Shown here: positions 1 to 8,993 of the stretch, in pieces
Layout of the letters: the number at the start of each line of letters is the position of its first letter
Numbering within the stretch: the stretch's first letter is position 1
Source of the DNA: Bacteriovoracaceae bacterium
Lineage (GTDB): Bacteria > Bdellovibrionota > Bacteriovoracia > Bacteriovoracales > Bacteriovoracaceae
NCBI GenBank assembly: GCA_947448205.1
Contig: CANFNL010000008.1
Coordinates: forward strand, 1 to 37,157
Length of the DNA: 37,157 nt
Direction: 5' to 3'
The notes under the pieces: model-generated
What the model saw: only the letters and a program-made list of their open reading frames with translations
What the model was told of the DNA's origin: nothing
Database searches by the model: none
Position numbers and translations under genes: made by a program

Positions 1-1437
1 AATAGCTTCCATCATTTTTTTAGAAAGGGCGTTTTTTAAGCCAGCATTATTTTCTGCCGTTTTAGCTTTTTCATTTATATCTGGAGTTACTAAACCTGGA
101 GTTGTTTTAATCATGACAATTGATCCACCATCATCAAACAAATGAACTTGTGGCTTTGTTAAATCTCCAGAGAATAATTCTTTCATGTTTTCTGAAGTTA
201 AGTTTACTCCATTAGAAGCTCCATCCAGATGGTTTACTGTACCTTTTACGTATTGGATTTTATATTTGTCTGTAATTGATTTAACTTCAGAAGCACTGCC
301 AACTTCTAGTGCTTTTTTAAGATTGTTTGAAATTTCCACAGTTAATTTTTTAATCTCTTCAACTTTATCTTTTTGAATAAGCTCTTTAGCGAACTTTTCT
401 TTATATTCAGCAAATACTGCAAGATGTCCTTCATTTTTCTTTTCAACCAAAATGATATGATAACCAAATTGAGTTTTTAGTGGCGCAGAGACAGTTCCAG
501 GCTTTTGTTCAAAGGCAACTTTATCAAATTCAGGAACCATTTTTCCGCGGCCAAAAGATCCAAGATCTCCACCTTTGCCTTTTCCTGAAGGATCTTCAGT
601 GTACTTATCTGCCATTTTTGCAAAATTTGAAGGGGTCACAAGTTTTGCGATTTTTTCAATTTCTAATTTAACAGCAGCTTCGTCTTTTCCTTGAGTCGTT
701 AAGAGTATATGACGAGCCTTAACTTCTTCAGGCTTACTTAGGCTTTCAGCTCTTTCTTTAAACATTGATTCAATTCGTTTTATATTAGTGGCAACAGCTA
801 AAAACTTATTGAGTTCCTCAGACGAAACATCAATATAATTTCTCAAGCCATTTTTAGAGATTTGAATAATCTCAGCATTCAATTTTTCGTCGCGGATTTT
901 TTGAAGTTCGTTCATATATCCTTTGGAGAGTGGAAAATTTTGAACGAGGGTTTGAGAGTTTTTCATTTTAATCTGATTGATTACATCTGATTCAAATTCT
1001 TTTGGAGTCAATTTATTTGCGGCCAATAAGCCTTTATAGCGATTTAAGTCAAACTGACCATTGGTTAAAAAATATGGGAGAGATTTTATTTCAGCTTTAA
1101 CTTCTTCTTCAGATGGGTAAGTGCCGATATCACTTGCAAACTTAATCATAAGCTTTCTCTGTATGATATTTCGCAGCGTACTTTCTTTGATTTTCATTGC
1201 TTCCATTTGTTTAGCACTAATTTCACCGCCCATAATTTGCTTATAGAACTCTATTTGGCGGTTATATTCTTGTTGGAATTCCTCGGGCTTAATCGGCAAA
1301 TCGCCAACTTTTCCAATAGCGTTCGGAGAACCCGCTTGCATCGACTGGTATCCAGTAAACATAAAGGATAGGACGATGATCCCTATTAAGAAAGTTGCGA
1401 AAACGTTAGCCGTTTTGTTTTTAGTAAATTCAGACAT
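1..1437 (-). CDS. ppiD: PpiD/SurA-like periplasmic peptidyl-prolyl isomerase (3' end outside window)
   Basis: Open leftward frame from ATG at 1437 to the window edge, 479 codons without a stop, so the C-terminus is missing. GAAGGA lies about 7 bases before the ATG. The N-terminus (MSEFTKNKTANVF) leads into one hydrophobic segment at about residues 11-27, the membrane anchor expected of PpiD. A SurA-N-like helical region follows (about 35-250). A parvulin rotamase domain lies at about positions 440-720, with the hallmark GGDLGSFGRGKMVPEFD and, later, TQFGYHIILV. By family knowledge it is an inner-membrane-anchored chaperone or prolyl isomerase that helps outer-membrane and secreted proteins fold in the periplasm. 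It is divergent from mreC across a 137-bp gap. A soluble SurA-type protein is the alternative, but the N-terminal anchor favours PpiD. Confidence 0.85.
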   Translation of the reverse strand, partial: MSEFTKNKTANVFATFLIGIIVLSFMFTGYQSMQAGSPNAIGKVGDLPIKPEEFQQEYNRQIEFYKQIMGGEISAKQMEAMKIKESTLRNIIQRKLMIKFASDIGTYPSEEEVKAEIKSLPYFLTNGQFDLNRYKGLLAANKLTPKEFESDVINQIKMKNSQTLVQNFPLSKGYMNELQKIRDEKLNAEIIQISKNGLRNYIDVSSEELNKFLAVATNIKRIESMFKERAESLSKPEEVKARHILLTTQGKDEAAVKLEIEKIAKLVTPSNFAKMADKYTEDPSGKGKGGDLGSFGRGKMVPEFDKVAFEQKPGTVSAPLKTQFGYHIILVEKKNEGHLAVFAEYKEKFAKELIQKDKVEEIKKLTVEISNNLKKALEVGSASEVKSITDKYKIQYVKGTVNHLDGASNGVNLTSENMKELFSGDLTKPQVHLFDDGGSIVMIKTTPGLVTPDINEKAKTAENNAGLKNALSKKMMEAI

Positions 1438-1574
1438 AGTACAATCCTTCGTTGCAATTAAAAATTTAAAATATTGTATCGGGAAAAAAGTTACTTGCAA
1501 AGGTTATTGGCTTTTTAAAATAGTTTGCATAAGCTTACCTATATTATTTTTTTTCATTTTTTACGGAGTGTTAA

Positions 1575-2465
1575 TTGAGGCTGTCTGATACAGAAGAGAG
1601 ACGATCAAAAGTTGTGATCAACAGCATAATCCTCGTTATTGCCCTGTATGGGATGTCGCAGCGTGATTATGTTTTCCAAAAATCATCTTTTGCTGAAAGA
1701 GTCATTATAGACATGATGGCGCCAGTGCAAAGAACAGTGACGGATTTTCAAAGAGGAATCGGCTCTTATGTTGAACATTACGTCACCAATCTCAATGCCA
1801 GTAAAGAAAATCTTACGCTTAAGCATAAAATTTCGGATCTTCAAAACGAGATTTTTAGCAATCAAGAAGCTATTAAAGAAAGTGATCGTTTAAGAGAGCT
1901 CATTAAGTATGGTGAACAACTTGACCGCAAAAAAATCGTAGCCCGAGTCGTTTCTTGGGATTCAGCCGATGATTATAAAGTAGTGCGTATTAATCGCGGT
2001 TTAAAAGATGGAGTGAAACTGCAGTCAGTTGTTACTAGTGCAGAAGGGCTTGTTGGGTATGTTTATCGTCTGACCGATCATTTTGCCGATGTAATCACTA
2101 TCTTAGATGCCAATAATCGAGTTGATGGTGTCGTTGAAAGACTTCGCTCTCACGGAATTGTAGAAGGCTATAGTCGTGGTCGTTGCGTAATGAAGTATGT
2201 AAACCGTACTGAGCCGATCATATTAAACGATTTGGTTTTGACGGCCGGATTAGGGAATGTTTATCCCAAAGGACTCAAGATCGGATATATTTCTCGCATC
2301 GAGCGCGAAAGTTACGGAATTACTCAACACGTGGAGATTACCCCATTGGTTAATTTCTCTAAACTCGAAGAAGTTTTAGTTTTAGTCTATGAACAAGAAG
2401 AACATAAGCAATTAGAGTGGAAAGCTCTTGAAGAACAGCTCAATACAAACGAGGTTAAGCGATGA
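1575..2465 (+). CDS. mreC: rod shape-determining protein MreC
   Basis: A 296-residue protein starting at TTG (1575), chosen because ACGGAG at 1563-1568 sits 6 bases upstream and no in-frame ATG precedes the membrane segment. It has one transmembrane helix at about residues 13-30, a charged coiled-coil at about 70-110, and the periplasmic beta-domain with DANNRVDGVVERLRSHGIVEG and a DLVLTAGLGNVYPKGLKIG stretch typical of MreC. It is a scaffold of the elongasome that links MreB to PBP2 and RodA. It overlaps mreD by ATGA (2462-2465), showing translational coupling. mreB, often directly upstream of mreC, is absent here; the upstream neighbour is the divergent ppiD-like gene. Confidence 0.93.
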   Translation: MRLSDTEERRSKVVINSIILVIALYGMSQRDYVFQKSSFAERVIIDMMAPVQRTVTDFQRGIGSYVEHYVTNLNASKENLTLKHKISDLQNEIFSNQEAIKESDRLRELIKYGEQLDRKKIVARVVSWDSADDYKVVRINRGLKDGVKLQSVVTSAEGLVGYVYRLTDHFADVITILDANNRVDGVVERLRSHGIVEGYSRGRCVMKYVNRTEPIILNDLVLTAGLGNVYPKGLKIGYISRIERESYGITQHVEITPLVNFSKLEEVLVLVYEQEEHKQLEWKALEEQLNTNEVKR

Positions 2466-2995
2466 AAACTAATTTAAAAGACATCGTTTTTCCTTTGATA
2501 AAAACCTTAATGCTTTTATTTATCTTGGAAATTATAACGACGGCTATTTTTCCAATGATTGGTTTACTCAATTTTAGAGTGCCATTTAATATTCTATTAG
2601 TCCTCTTTTTGGGACTTCGTTTAGAGACTCCTTATTTGGCTATTCTTATTATGGTAGTTCAGTATTTTCATTCTTTCTTCTCTGTTGAAGGTTGGGAGAT
2701 GGGGACAGTTACGGGTATTGTTATTTGTGTTGTTGTCTCTTACGTTAGAGAGATGATTCATTTTTCTTCTTGGGGAATGACGATTTTAATTACTCAGGTT
2801 TTTCAACTATTATGGTTTTTTGTTCAATCAGTTATTATTTATATTCAGCTTGGCAATCTCGATTATATTTTTGATAAAGGGTGGCGCTTCCTCCCTCAAA
2901 GTGTCATCATAGCTTTATTGTCTCCGCTTTTTTTCATTATCCTCAATAAAATTTGGAATATCGACGATCGCGGAATGCTAGGAGATAAGATCTAA
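2462..2995 (+). CDS. mreD: rod shape-determining protein MreD (putative)
   Basis: A 177-residue integral membrane protein with five or so hydrophobic helices. MreD proteins are small, poorly conserved inner-membrane members of the elongasome, so the call rests on size, topology and position between mreC (4-base overlap) and mrdA (stop TAA overlaps the next ATG as TAATG at 2993-2997). The acidic and aromatic loop around residues 72-80 (FFSVEGWEMG) is consistent with the family but not diagnostic. Its ribosome-binding site must lie inside the mreC 3' end. Confidence 0.85.
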   Translation: MKTNLKDIVFPLIKTLMLLFILEIITTAIFPMIGLLNFRVPFNILLVLFLGLRLETPYLAILIMVVQYFHSFFSVEGWEMGTVTGIVICVVVSYVREMIHFSSWGMTILITQVFQLLWFFVQSVIIYIQLGNLDYIFDKGWRFLPQSVIIALLSPLFFIILNKIWNIDDRGMLGDKI

Positions 2996-5046
2996 TGTTT
3001 GGAGAAGACGATCTCGTCAAATCCCATCAGGAACGAGCTGATATCATTCTCAATATCATTGTAGTTTGTTTTGCCATTTTATTGGCAAGGCTTTGGTATT
3101 TGCAAATCTACCATGGGAAAATGTTCTTTAATTACTCATTAGAGAATCGGCTTCGAAAAGATGTTGTGCGAGCTCCTCGCGGTATGATTTTTAGCCGTAA
3201 TAATGTTCTGCTTACTCACAATGTTCCACGTTTTGATGCGATTATAACACCTCAATACCTAGAAGGTGACGACGAGACAATCGGATACCTCTCCAAAATT
3301 CTCGAGCTCACTCCCGATTCTATCTTTAAGACATTAAAAAAGTATCAAGGGCAAGCAAAGTATATCCCGGTTGTTGTTAAGAAAAATATTTCGCGCAGAG
3401 AAGTGGCTATTATCGAAACTGAGTCTTCAAAGCTTCCAGGTGTATCTGTAGAAACATTTATTAGTCGAGAATATACAGATAAAGATACTGGGGCACATTT
3501 GCTTGGTTATATTTCCGAGATATCTCAAGAGAAAATCCCAAGACTTCGCGATCGCGATAAGTATGATTACAAGCAAGGGGATTTTATCGGGCAAGCAGGA
3601 ATTGAGCAGCAATATGACTTAGAAATAAGAGGCCAAGATGGTTATCAATTCATGGAAGTTGATGCTAGAGGGCGAGCTCGCAGACATGTATCAAGTGATG
3701 AGCTTTATTCTGGAATTGATAATAAAGCTGCAGAGCCTGGAAAAAATGTTCGTCTTACTATTGATCGCGATGTTCAATTGGCAGCTTACCATGCACTTGA
3801 TGGAAGAGATGGAGCAGCCGTTGCGGTAGATGTTGAGTCGGGCGAAATTATCGCTATGGTTTCTCGTCCGGCTTACGATCCAGCTAATTTTTCAACCGGA
3901 TTATCTTCTAATTATTGGGGGTTGTTAACGATGGATGAAAAACGTCCATTGCGAGATCGTACAATTCAAGATCATTATTCTCCTGGATCAACCTTTAAAC
4001 CACTCACTGCGATTGCGGCACTTGAAACAGGAATCGTGGATGAAAAAACCCAAGTCGTCTGTAACGGTGGTTACCGAATGGGGGGAAGAGTTTTTCACTG
4101 CTGGAAAAAAGAAGGTCACGGTGTCGTCGATGTCGTTAAAGCAGTAAGAGAATCTTGCGATGTTTTCTTTTATAGTATTGGAAATAAAATTGATATTGAT
4201 GTTCTTTATAAGTATGCAACACTTTTTGGGATGGGGCAGAGGTTGGGAATTATTTTACCTAGAGAGACCAGTGGTTTAATTCCTAATAAGAAATGGAAAA
4301 AAGATAGAACTGGTGTAGAGTGGCAAAAAGGTGAAACACTTTCTTGTGTTATAGGGCAATCTTTTATCAACGTTACACCACTGCAATTGGCAATGTTTTA
4401 TGCAACTATGGCCAATGAAGGAAAACTGTGGAGGCCACATGTTGTTAAAGAAGTTTTTTCAAATTCTGGACAAGTGTTAAAGCGTGTTCAACCAGAATTA
4501 ATTCATAAATTTCAACTCAAGCCAAAAACCATGGCGATAATTAAGCAAGGCTTGTTTGATGTTGTGAATACTCAAGGTGGAACGGCTTCATCACTTAGGG
4601 GCGCCGGTATACAGATGGCTGCCAAGACTGGAACTGCTCAGGTTATTGGTTTTTCTGCAGATAAAATTTTTAATAAATGTGAGAATCAGGAATACAAATA
4701 CAGAAATAATGGTCTGTTTGCCGCTTACGCTCCAGCTGGAAATCCCAAAATAGCTGTTGGGGTAGTCGTTGAACACGGCTGTCATGGTGGAACAGCTGCA
4801 GGTCCTGTTGCTAAAGCGATGGTTGCAGCTTACATGAATAAATATTATCCAACTTACCAAAAGAAAATTGTTGATCAAGAAACAGCTAAAATGACTTGGA
4901 CACAAATTCAAGAAGACAATAGGGCCAATCCAGTTCCAATGGTTCCTGAAACAGACACTAAGGATTACTACGACGAAGCTGGAAAGTTAGTAAGAAATTT
5001 TACTTTAGAAAAAGGTGGAGGAACTCAAGTGGGACCGGTGGAGTAG
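2995..5046 (+). CDS. mrdA: penicillin-binding protein 2, elongasome transpeptidase
   Basis: A 683-residue class B PBP. A single N-terminal membrane helix (about residues 17-38) is followed by the PBP-dimer domain (RAPRGMIFSRNN near 60, DFIGQAGIEQQYD near 195) and the transpeptidase domain. The three catalytic motifs are visible: SxxK with nucleophile Ser332 (SPGSTFKP), SxN-type S387-C-D389, and K544-T-G546 (AAKTGTAQ). It cross-links peptidoglycan during lateral growth and works with the glycosyltransferase RodA encoded 2 bases downstream. The C-terminal 60 or so residues after the transpeptidase domain are polar and probably flexible. GGAG within the mreD end serves as the ribosome-binding site. 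Confidence 0.97.
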   Translation: MFGEDDLVKSHQERADIILNIIVVCFAILLARLWYLQIYHGKMFFNYSLENRLRKDVVRAPRGMIFSRNNVLLTHNVPRFDAIITPQYLEGDDETIGYLSKILELTPDSIFKTLKKYQGQAKYIPVVVKKNISRREVAIIETESSKLPGVSVETFISREYTDKDTGAHLLGYISEISQEKIPRLRDRDKYDYKQGDFIGQAGIEQQYDLEIRGQDGYQFMEVDARGRARRHVSSDELYSGIDNKAAEPGKNVRLTIDRDVQLAAYHALDGRDGAAVAVDVESGEIIAMVSRPAYDPANFSTGLSSNYWGLLTMDEKRPLRDRTIQDHYSPGSTFKPLTAIAALETGIVDEKTQVVCNGGYRMGGRVFHCWKKEGHGVVDVVKAVRESCDVFFYSIGNKIDIDVLYKYATLFGMGQRLGIILPRETSGLIPNKKWKKDRTGVEWQKGETLSCVIGQSFINVTPLQLAMFYATMANEGKLWRPHVVKEVFSNSGQVLKRVQPELIHKFQLKPKTMAIIKQGLFDVVNTQGGTASSLRGAGIQMAAKTGTAQVIGFSADKIFNKCENQEYKYRNNGLFAAYAPAGNPKIAVGVVVEHGCHGGTAAGPVAKAMVAAYMNKYYPTYQKKIVDQETAKMTWTQIQEDNRANPVPMVPETDTKDYYDEAGKLVRNFTLEKGGGTQVGPVE

Positions 5047-5048
5047 TC

Positions 5049-6155
5049 ATGATTAACTTTAGAGAAGAGCTCAAGCGATACGACTATTCCTTTTTTGGAA
5101 TCTGTACCGCTATATTTGTGATTGGAATTTTGAATCTCTACTCTGCCACCCATTCGCAAGGAATTGGGCCGGAAGAAGGTTTATATAAAACTCAAATAAT
5201 TTGGTTTATTCTTTCTTGGATTGTTGGAATTGTTGTGAGTCTTATTCAACCAAAAAATTTTTTTAGATTAGCTTATCCAGCTTACTTAATAAGTGTCATC
5301 TTACTGATTATGGTTTTGGTAGTTGGTCACTCCGCTTTAGGGGGACAAAGATGGATTGGGATTGGAGCTTTAAAATTTCAGCCTTCAGAAATTACTAAAA
5401 TAGCAATGGTTTTAGTTCTTTCTCGCTGGTACTCGAAGGCTGCTCCCGAGCAAGAAATTGGTTTTAGGGAATTGATCATTCCTTTTCTTATTACTGTTAT
5501 TCCGGCGTTGATGATTATTATTCAACCCGATTTAGGAACAGGCCTTCTGGTCATGTTAGTTTTCTTCATCATTACTTTTTATAGAAAACTAAAATGGAAA
5601 ACCATTACAATTATTGCTGTCTTTGCTATGCTGGGAGCAACGGTTGTTTATAATTTTGGTTTGCGAGAGTACCAAAAAAAACGCATCACTACTTTCATTG
5701 ATCCTGAGTTTGATGCCAAAGGTTCAGGATACAACGCCATTCAATCTAAAATTGCCATAGGTTCGGGACAGTTTTTTGGAAAAGGTTTTAGAAGATCCTC
5801 TCAGGGGGCTTTGAATTATCTTCCAGAAAATCATACGGATTTTATTTTTGCAATTTTTAATGAAGAACATGGCTTTGTTGGTTCAGTCTTTTTGATTTCA
5901 CTATATATTGCTCTTTTTTATCGGCTGCTCTGGTTAGCTTCAAATGTGAATAAAATGTTCGATTCGGTTGTTGTCGTAGGAATTTTGGCCATTTTCTTTT
6001 GTCACACTATGATTAACATGGGGATGGTTTCAGGATTAATGCCAATTGTTGGAGTACCACTTCCTCTCATGTCCTATGGTGGCTCTAATCTTTTGACCTT
6101 CGGGATTTGTTGCGGAATTGTCACGAGTATCTCTAACGCACGTAATCTGTTTTAG
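5049..6155 (+). CDS. rodA: RodA, SEDS-family peptidoglycan glycosyltransferase
   Basis: A 368-residue polytopic membrane protein with about ten hydrophobic segments and the SEDS signature. LGGQRWIGIGALKFQPSE lies in the first half, PENHTDFIFAIFNEEHGFVG carries Asp264, the equivalent of the catalytic Asp of RodA, and MPIVGVPLPLMSYGGSNLL lies near the C-terminus. It polymerises lipid II glycan strands for cell elongation in complex with PBP2. It is the last gene of mreC-mreD-mrdA-rodA, with a GGTGGAG ribosome-binding site inside the mrdA end. FtsW is the alternative SEDS member; the operon context favours RodA. Confidence 0.96.
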   Translation: MINFREELKRYDYSFFGICTAIFVIGILNLYSATHSQGIGPEEGLYKTQIIWFILSWIVGIVVSLIQPKNFFRLAYPAYLISVILLIMVLVVGHSALGGQRWIGIGALKFQPSEITKIAMVLVLSRWYSKAAPEQEIGFRELIIPFLITVIPALMIIIQPDLGTGLLVMLVFFIITFYRKLKWKTITIIAVFAMLGATVVYNFGLREYQKKRITTFIDPEFDAKGSGYNAIQSKIAIGSGQFFGKGFRRSSQGALNYLPENHTDFIFAIFNEEHGFVGSVFLISLYIALFYRLLWLASNVNKMFDSVVVVGILAIFFCHTMINMGMVSGLMPIVGVPLPLMSYGGSNLLTFGICCGIVTSISNARNLF

Positions 6156-6241
6156 TCCGGATATGAGACTTGACGGCAAGAATCTCTTCGTGGGACACTT
6201 GATTAGTCTTACATAGGGACTAAAGTTCCAGGAGATTTTTC

Positions 6242-6703
6242 ATGAAGAAAGTTTCAAGCATTGGCTCATTAGTAAAAAAAATATACCGAAATTATTCTGG
6301 TGAACTTCTCACTCATCTTCAGGCCAGAGGTTTTACTGATTTAAGGCCTTCATTTTTAGAAGTCTTGCTATTTGTCTGTGAGCATGATGGACCAACGATT
6401 AAAGAAATTGGCAATGGCTGCGGACTAAAAAAACAGACGATGACTTCACATTTAAACGAATTGGAAAAGCGCGGCTATATTGAGCGCAAACTAAATAATT
6501 TGGATAAGCGCGAGCAAAATATTTTTCTAACCGAGTATGGCCTAAAATTCAAACTCAACCTGTTTGAATGTATTAATGAGATTGAAAAAAAATACACCGA
6601 CCTTATCGGTGATTTAGAACTCAATAGAGTCGAGTTAATTCTTAAGAATTTTCAATCAAAGTTACTTGTACAGCCAGGACTTTTTGAACATCTTTCAGAA
6701 TAG
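6242..6703 (+). CDS. MarR-family transcriptional regulator
   Basis: A 153-residue protein starting at ATG, with AGGAG at 6230-6234. The central winged helix-turn-helix is clear: a recognition helix around KKQTMTSHLNELEKRGYIER (residues 62-82) followed by the wing NNLDKREQNIFLTEYGL (85-101), the DxR-plus-T pattern typical of MarR. N- and C-terminal helices would form the dimer interface. The ligand and targets cannot be read from the sequence. It sits 86 bp after rodA and could be part of that transcript. Its stop is 2 bp from the stop of the convergent rhodanese-like gene. Confidence 0.85.
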   Translation: MKKVSSIGSLVKKIYRNYSGELLTHLQARGFTDLRPSFLEVLLFVCEHDGPTIKEIGNGCGLKKQTMTSHLNELEKRGYIERKLNNLDKREQNIFLTEYGLKFKLNLFECINEIEKKYTDLIGDLELNRVELILKNFQSKLLVQPGLFEHLSE

Positions 6704-6705
6704 CT

Positions 6706-7242
6706 TTATATGTCTGTGTGGTGTTGTGATTTGACTGTGTCTGAAATTTCTTCAGTATTTTTGCTCGCATTTCCCGGCCAGAATTCATAGCCGCCAGAAA
6801 TATTATTTATATTAAAAAATCCTTTCTTCACCATTAATTCACATGCCTGAATGGAGCGTAATCCATTTTCTGAAATAATCATTATCGGCACAGTCTTGCT
6901 GGGAATTTCTACGAAGCGAACATGAAGTTCTTCGAGTGGAATATGAATTGATTCTTTTAAATGCTCTTTGCTATAGGATTTTAAGGTGACATCCAAAACA
7001 ATAAAATCGATATCGGGATTATTGTATATACTCCAAGCTTTTGCAGGGGGAATGTCATTATATGGTCGTCCCATTAAAATCATATTATCGTCAATCTCTT
7101 CGCCATTTTTAATTCGAACAAGATGGTTTCTTTGGAGACTAATTGAAAAGTCTAGTTTTTCATCCATGCGAGTAATATTCTTTTCAATATTATTGAGTCG
7201 AGAATTGATAAACTCTAACATTTGAAAAACTTTTAAATCCAT
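6706..7242 (-). CDS. rhodanese-like domain protein, catalytic Cys replaced by Ser
   Basis: A 178-residue cytoplasmic protein. Residues 1-45 are helical and may form a short coiled coil. The rhodanese fold follows at about 62-157, with the IDFIVLDV and SKEHLKESIHIPLEEL pattern and the closing NISGGYEFWPG. The active-site loop reads SENGLRS (124-130), where active enzymes have CxxGxRS. Ser124 (codon 6871-6873) thus replaces the sulfur-carrying cysteine, so a binding or regulatory role is more likely than sulfurtransfer. It starts at ATG 7242 and is convergent with the MarR gene. Confidence 0.8.
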   Translation of the reverse strand: MDLKVFQMLEFINSRLNNIEKNITRMDEKLDFSISLQRNHLVRIKNGEEIDDNMILMGRPYNDIPPAKAWSIYNNPDIDFIVLDVTLKSYSKEHLKESIHIPLEELHVRFVEIPSKTVPIMIISENGLRSIQACELMVKKGFFNINNISGGYEFWPGNASKNTEEISDTVKSQHHTDI

Positions 7243-7336
7243 TGCTTAACTCCAAACTAAAAACACAAGCCCCTAACCATTGTAGCGAAGGCATTCATTT
7301 TTTTTGAGTGAGGCAAAAGATGCAGGGAGTAGAGTT

Positions 7337-8653
7337 CTACCCCCTCGATCTGTGGATTAATTCAAGTAGATTTTTTTGCTGACTAGAAGTGAGAGTTTCC
7401 ATATCGCAGTGGAGACGATTGACAGCGTGGGCTTTGGCAAATTTAGTAAATAAATCAGTTGCTTCATCAATATTGAAGGTTACTTTCTGCTCACTACCAA
7501 AGAGCTTTCTGACAACTTTCATCGGGTACTTAGTAGTGGAAGTTGTTTCATCGACATAGTATTTTGAAAGTCGACCACTAGAGCCCGAGCGAATGTACTC
7601 GATATTTTCTTTGATTAAATAATCTTCTATATTTTTTAAATGAGTCTCTTGTCCCTCATTAAAGGCTTCAAAGATTTTTTGGGGAACCTGATTTTTAATA
7701 ATAGCCTCTGCATATTTATTTTTACTTCGCTTAAGTGTCTTCATTAAAAAATGATCGTCGTGTTCAATATAGGCTTCAATAGAAGCGGGGATTGTGTATT
7801 CAGTTGGAGACGTTTTAAAATACTTATAGAGCAGTTGTTCAAGGCATACTGCCCGATAATGGAAATAAACCATTATAAACATGTGATAGCGCGATAATAA
7901 AAAATCATCAAAAGTTACAACTGCGCGCTCGTTTATTCCTAAGTATGCAGTGCTGTCTTCGATACAAACCTCTAGGTTATCTAAAAGCCAATCGAGGTCA
8001 TATGAGCCGTAACTAACTCCACAAAAATAACTATCTCGCAAAAGGTAGTCCATGCGATCACAATCAAGCTCACTTGAGACTAGTTGGTGGAGAATCGGAA
8101 AGTAATTGATACCTTTAACGGTAAAATAACTAGGATCACTTGTGTGTCCAGTAATGAGGTCGGCTATATATTTTCTACCGACTCCAAATTTTTTTTCTAC
8201 GAGTGAGAACGATCCAGCAAATGAGCTATCGACGATAGATTTAATTGTGTAATCCTCGTGAGTGGCCTGCCTATCAGTTTTCAGGTCTTTCTTTGAGAGA
8301 AAATCAGCCGGAATCTTTAACTCAGAAAGCTTTGGCATAACAGTTTCAGTAGAATGAGAAAGCGGAGCATGACCCACATCGTGGAGTAAACAAGCAAGTT
8401 TAAAAGTTTCTTTTAATTTTTGAATTTCAGTATCAAAAAGATTGTTTTTAAAAAGCCTATCAAAGGCGTTTGAAGCAACATTCATGACACCTATAGAGTG
8501 AATAAAGCGAGTGTGCGTAGCTCCAGGAAAAACATATTCAGAAAATCCAAGTTGTTTTATATTTCTTAAGCGTTGAAAAAATTCATCTTTAATAATAGGA
8601 ATTTCTTCATTTAATATGTGAATAGAGCCGTGAACGGGGTCTCGAATTTCCAT
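7337..8653 (-). CDS. HD-superfamily phosphohydrolase (dNTPase/SAMHD1-like)
   Basis: A 438-residue soluble protein of the HD phosphohydrolase family related to dGTPases and SAMHD1. The N-terminus (IRDPVHGSI) and RTHTRF-like segment GATHTRFIHSIGV are typical. Metal ligands are visible: His52, His91-Asp92 (LLHDVGHAPLSH) and the LDCDRMDYLLRD stretch (197-207). By family knowledge these enzymes hydrolyse (d)NTPs or related nucleotides; the substrate cannot be assigned here. It lies 18 bp downstream of a glutaredoxin gene on the same strand, consistent with a shared transcript concerned with nucleotide pools. Confidence 0.88.
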   Translation of the reverse strand: MEIRDPVHGSIHILNEEIPIIKDEFFQRLRNIKQLGFSEYVFPGATHTRFIHSIGVMNVASNAFDRLFKNNLFDTEIQKLKETFKLACLLHDVGHAPLSHSTETVMPKLSELKIPADFLSKKDLKTDRQATHEDYTIKSIVDSSFAGSFSLVEKKFGVGRKYIADLITGHTSDPSYFTVKGINYFPILHQLVSSELDCDRMDYLLRDSYFCGVSYGSYDLDWLLDNLEVCIEDSTAYLGINERAVVTFDDFLLSRYHMFIMVYFHYRAVCLEQLLYKYFKTSPTEYTIPASIEAYIEHDDHFLMKTLKRSKNKYAEAIIKNQVPQKIFEAFNEGQETHLKNIEDYLIKENIEYIRSGSSGRLSKYYVDETTSTTKYPMKVVRKLFGSEQKVTFNIDEATDLFTKFAKAHAVNRLHCDMETLTSSQQKNLLELIHRSRG

Positions 8654-8671
8654 GATGAATTTCCTAATGTT

Positions 8672-8935
8672 TTATTCTGCTATTTTTTTTAATTTGCTTT
8701 CATTCTCTCTTAGCCACTCCATGATGTCGCGAGATTCATGCATTGGAATTCCATCGATAAATAAGCAAGGAACAGTTTTTCTGCCTGTAATATACATAAG
8801 CTTTTGCATGTTGTTGGTATCTTCATAAATATCTTTGTAGTTAACAAATATATTCAATTCGAGAATTACATTTAAAACTTTTTGGCAGTATGGGCAGGTT
8901 TCAAAATAATAAAAATCTAGTGTTGGCTCGCTCAT
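8672..8935 (-). CDS. glutaredoxin-like thiol oxidoreductase
   Basis: An 87-residue protein with the glutaredoxin active site CPYC (Cys14-Cys17) after a short first beta strand, the TVPCLFIDG cis-proline motif (about 54-62) and the C-terminal ESRDIMEWL helix. It is full length for a classical glutaredoxin. It probably reduces protein disulfides with glutathione or, like GrxA, donates electrons to ribonucleotide reductase. The ATG at 8935 has TAGGA about 9 bases upstream, and the U-tract of an intrinsic terminator ends only about 12 bases upstream of the ATG, so expression must depend on read-through or on a promoter further upstream. Confidence 0.9.
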   Translation of the reverse strand: MSEPTLDFYYFETCPYCQKVLNVILELNIFVNYKDIYEDTNNMQKLMYITGRKTVPCLFIDGIPMHESRDIMEWLRENESKLKKIAE

Positions 8936-8947
8936 AAAATTATTCCT

Positions 8948-8980
8948 AAAAAAAGGGCTTCTTTTTAAGAAGCCCTTTTT
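8948..8980 (-). terminator. intrinsic terminator after the histone-like gene
   Basis: Perfect 12-bp stem, 8950-8961 pairing with 8969-8980 (AAAAAGGGCTTC), with a 7-base loop. Read leftward the hairpin ends in a run of U. It lies 13 bp past the stop of the histone-like gene and directly in front of the glutaredoxin ribosome-binding site. The stem is symmetric enough to act in either direction. Confidence 0.9.
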
Positions 8981-8993
8981 GTCATTCTATTAT

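Noticed and set aside
4591-4911. Leftward 106-codon frame inside mrdA
   Set aside because: Antisense shadow of a clear PBP2 coding region.
7290-7343. Hairpin near GGGAGTAGAG...CTACCCCC as a terminator of the HD-hydrolase gene
   Set aside because: The stem is short with a mismatch and no U-tract follows in the leftward direction.
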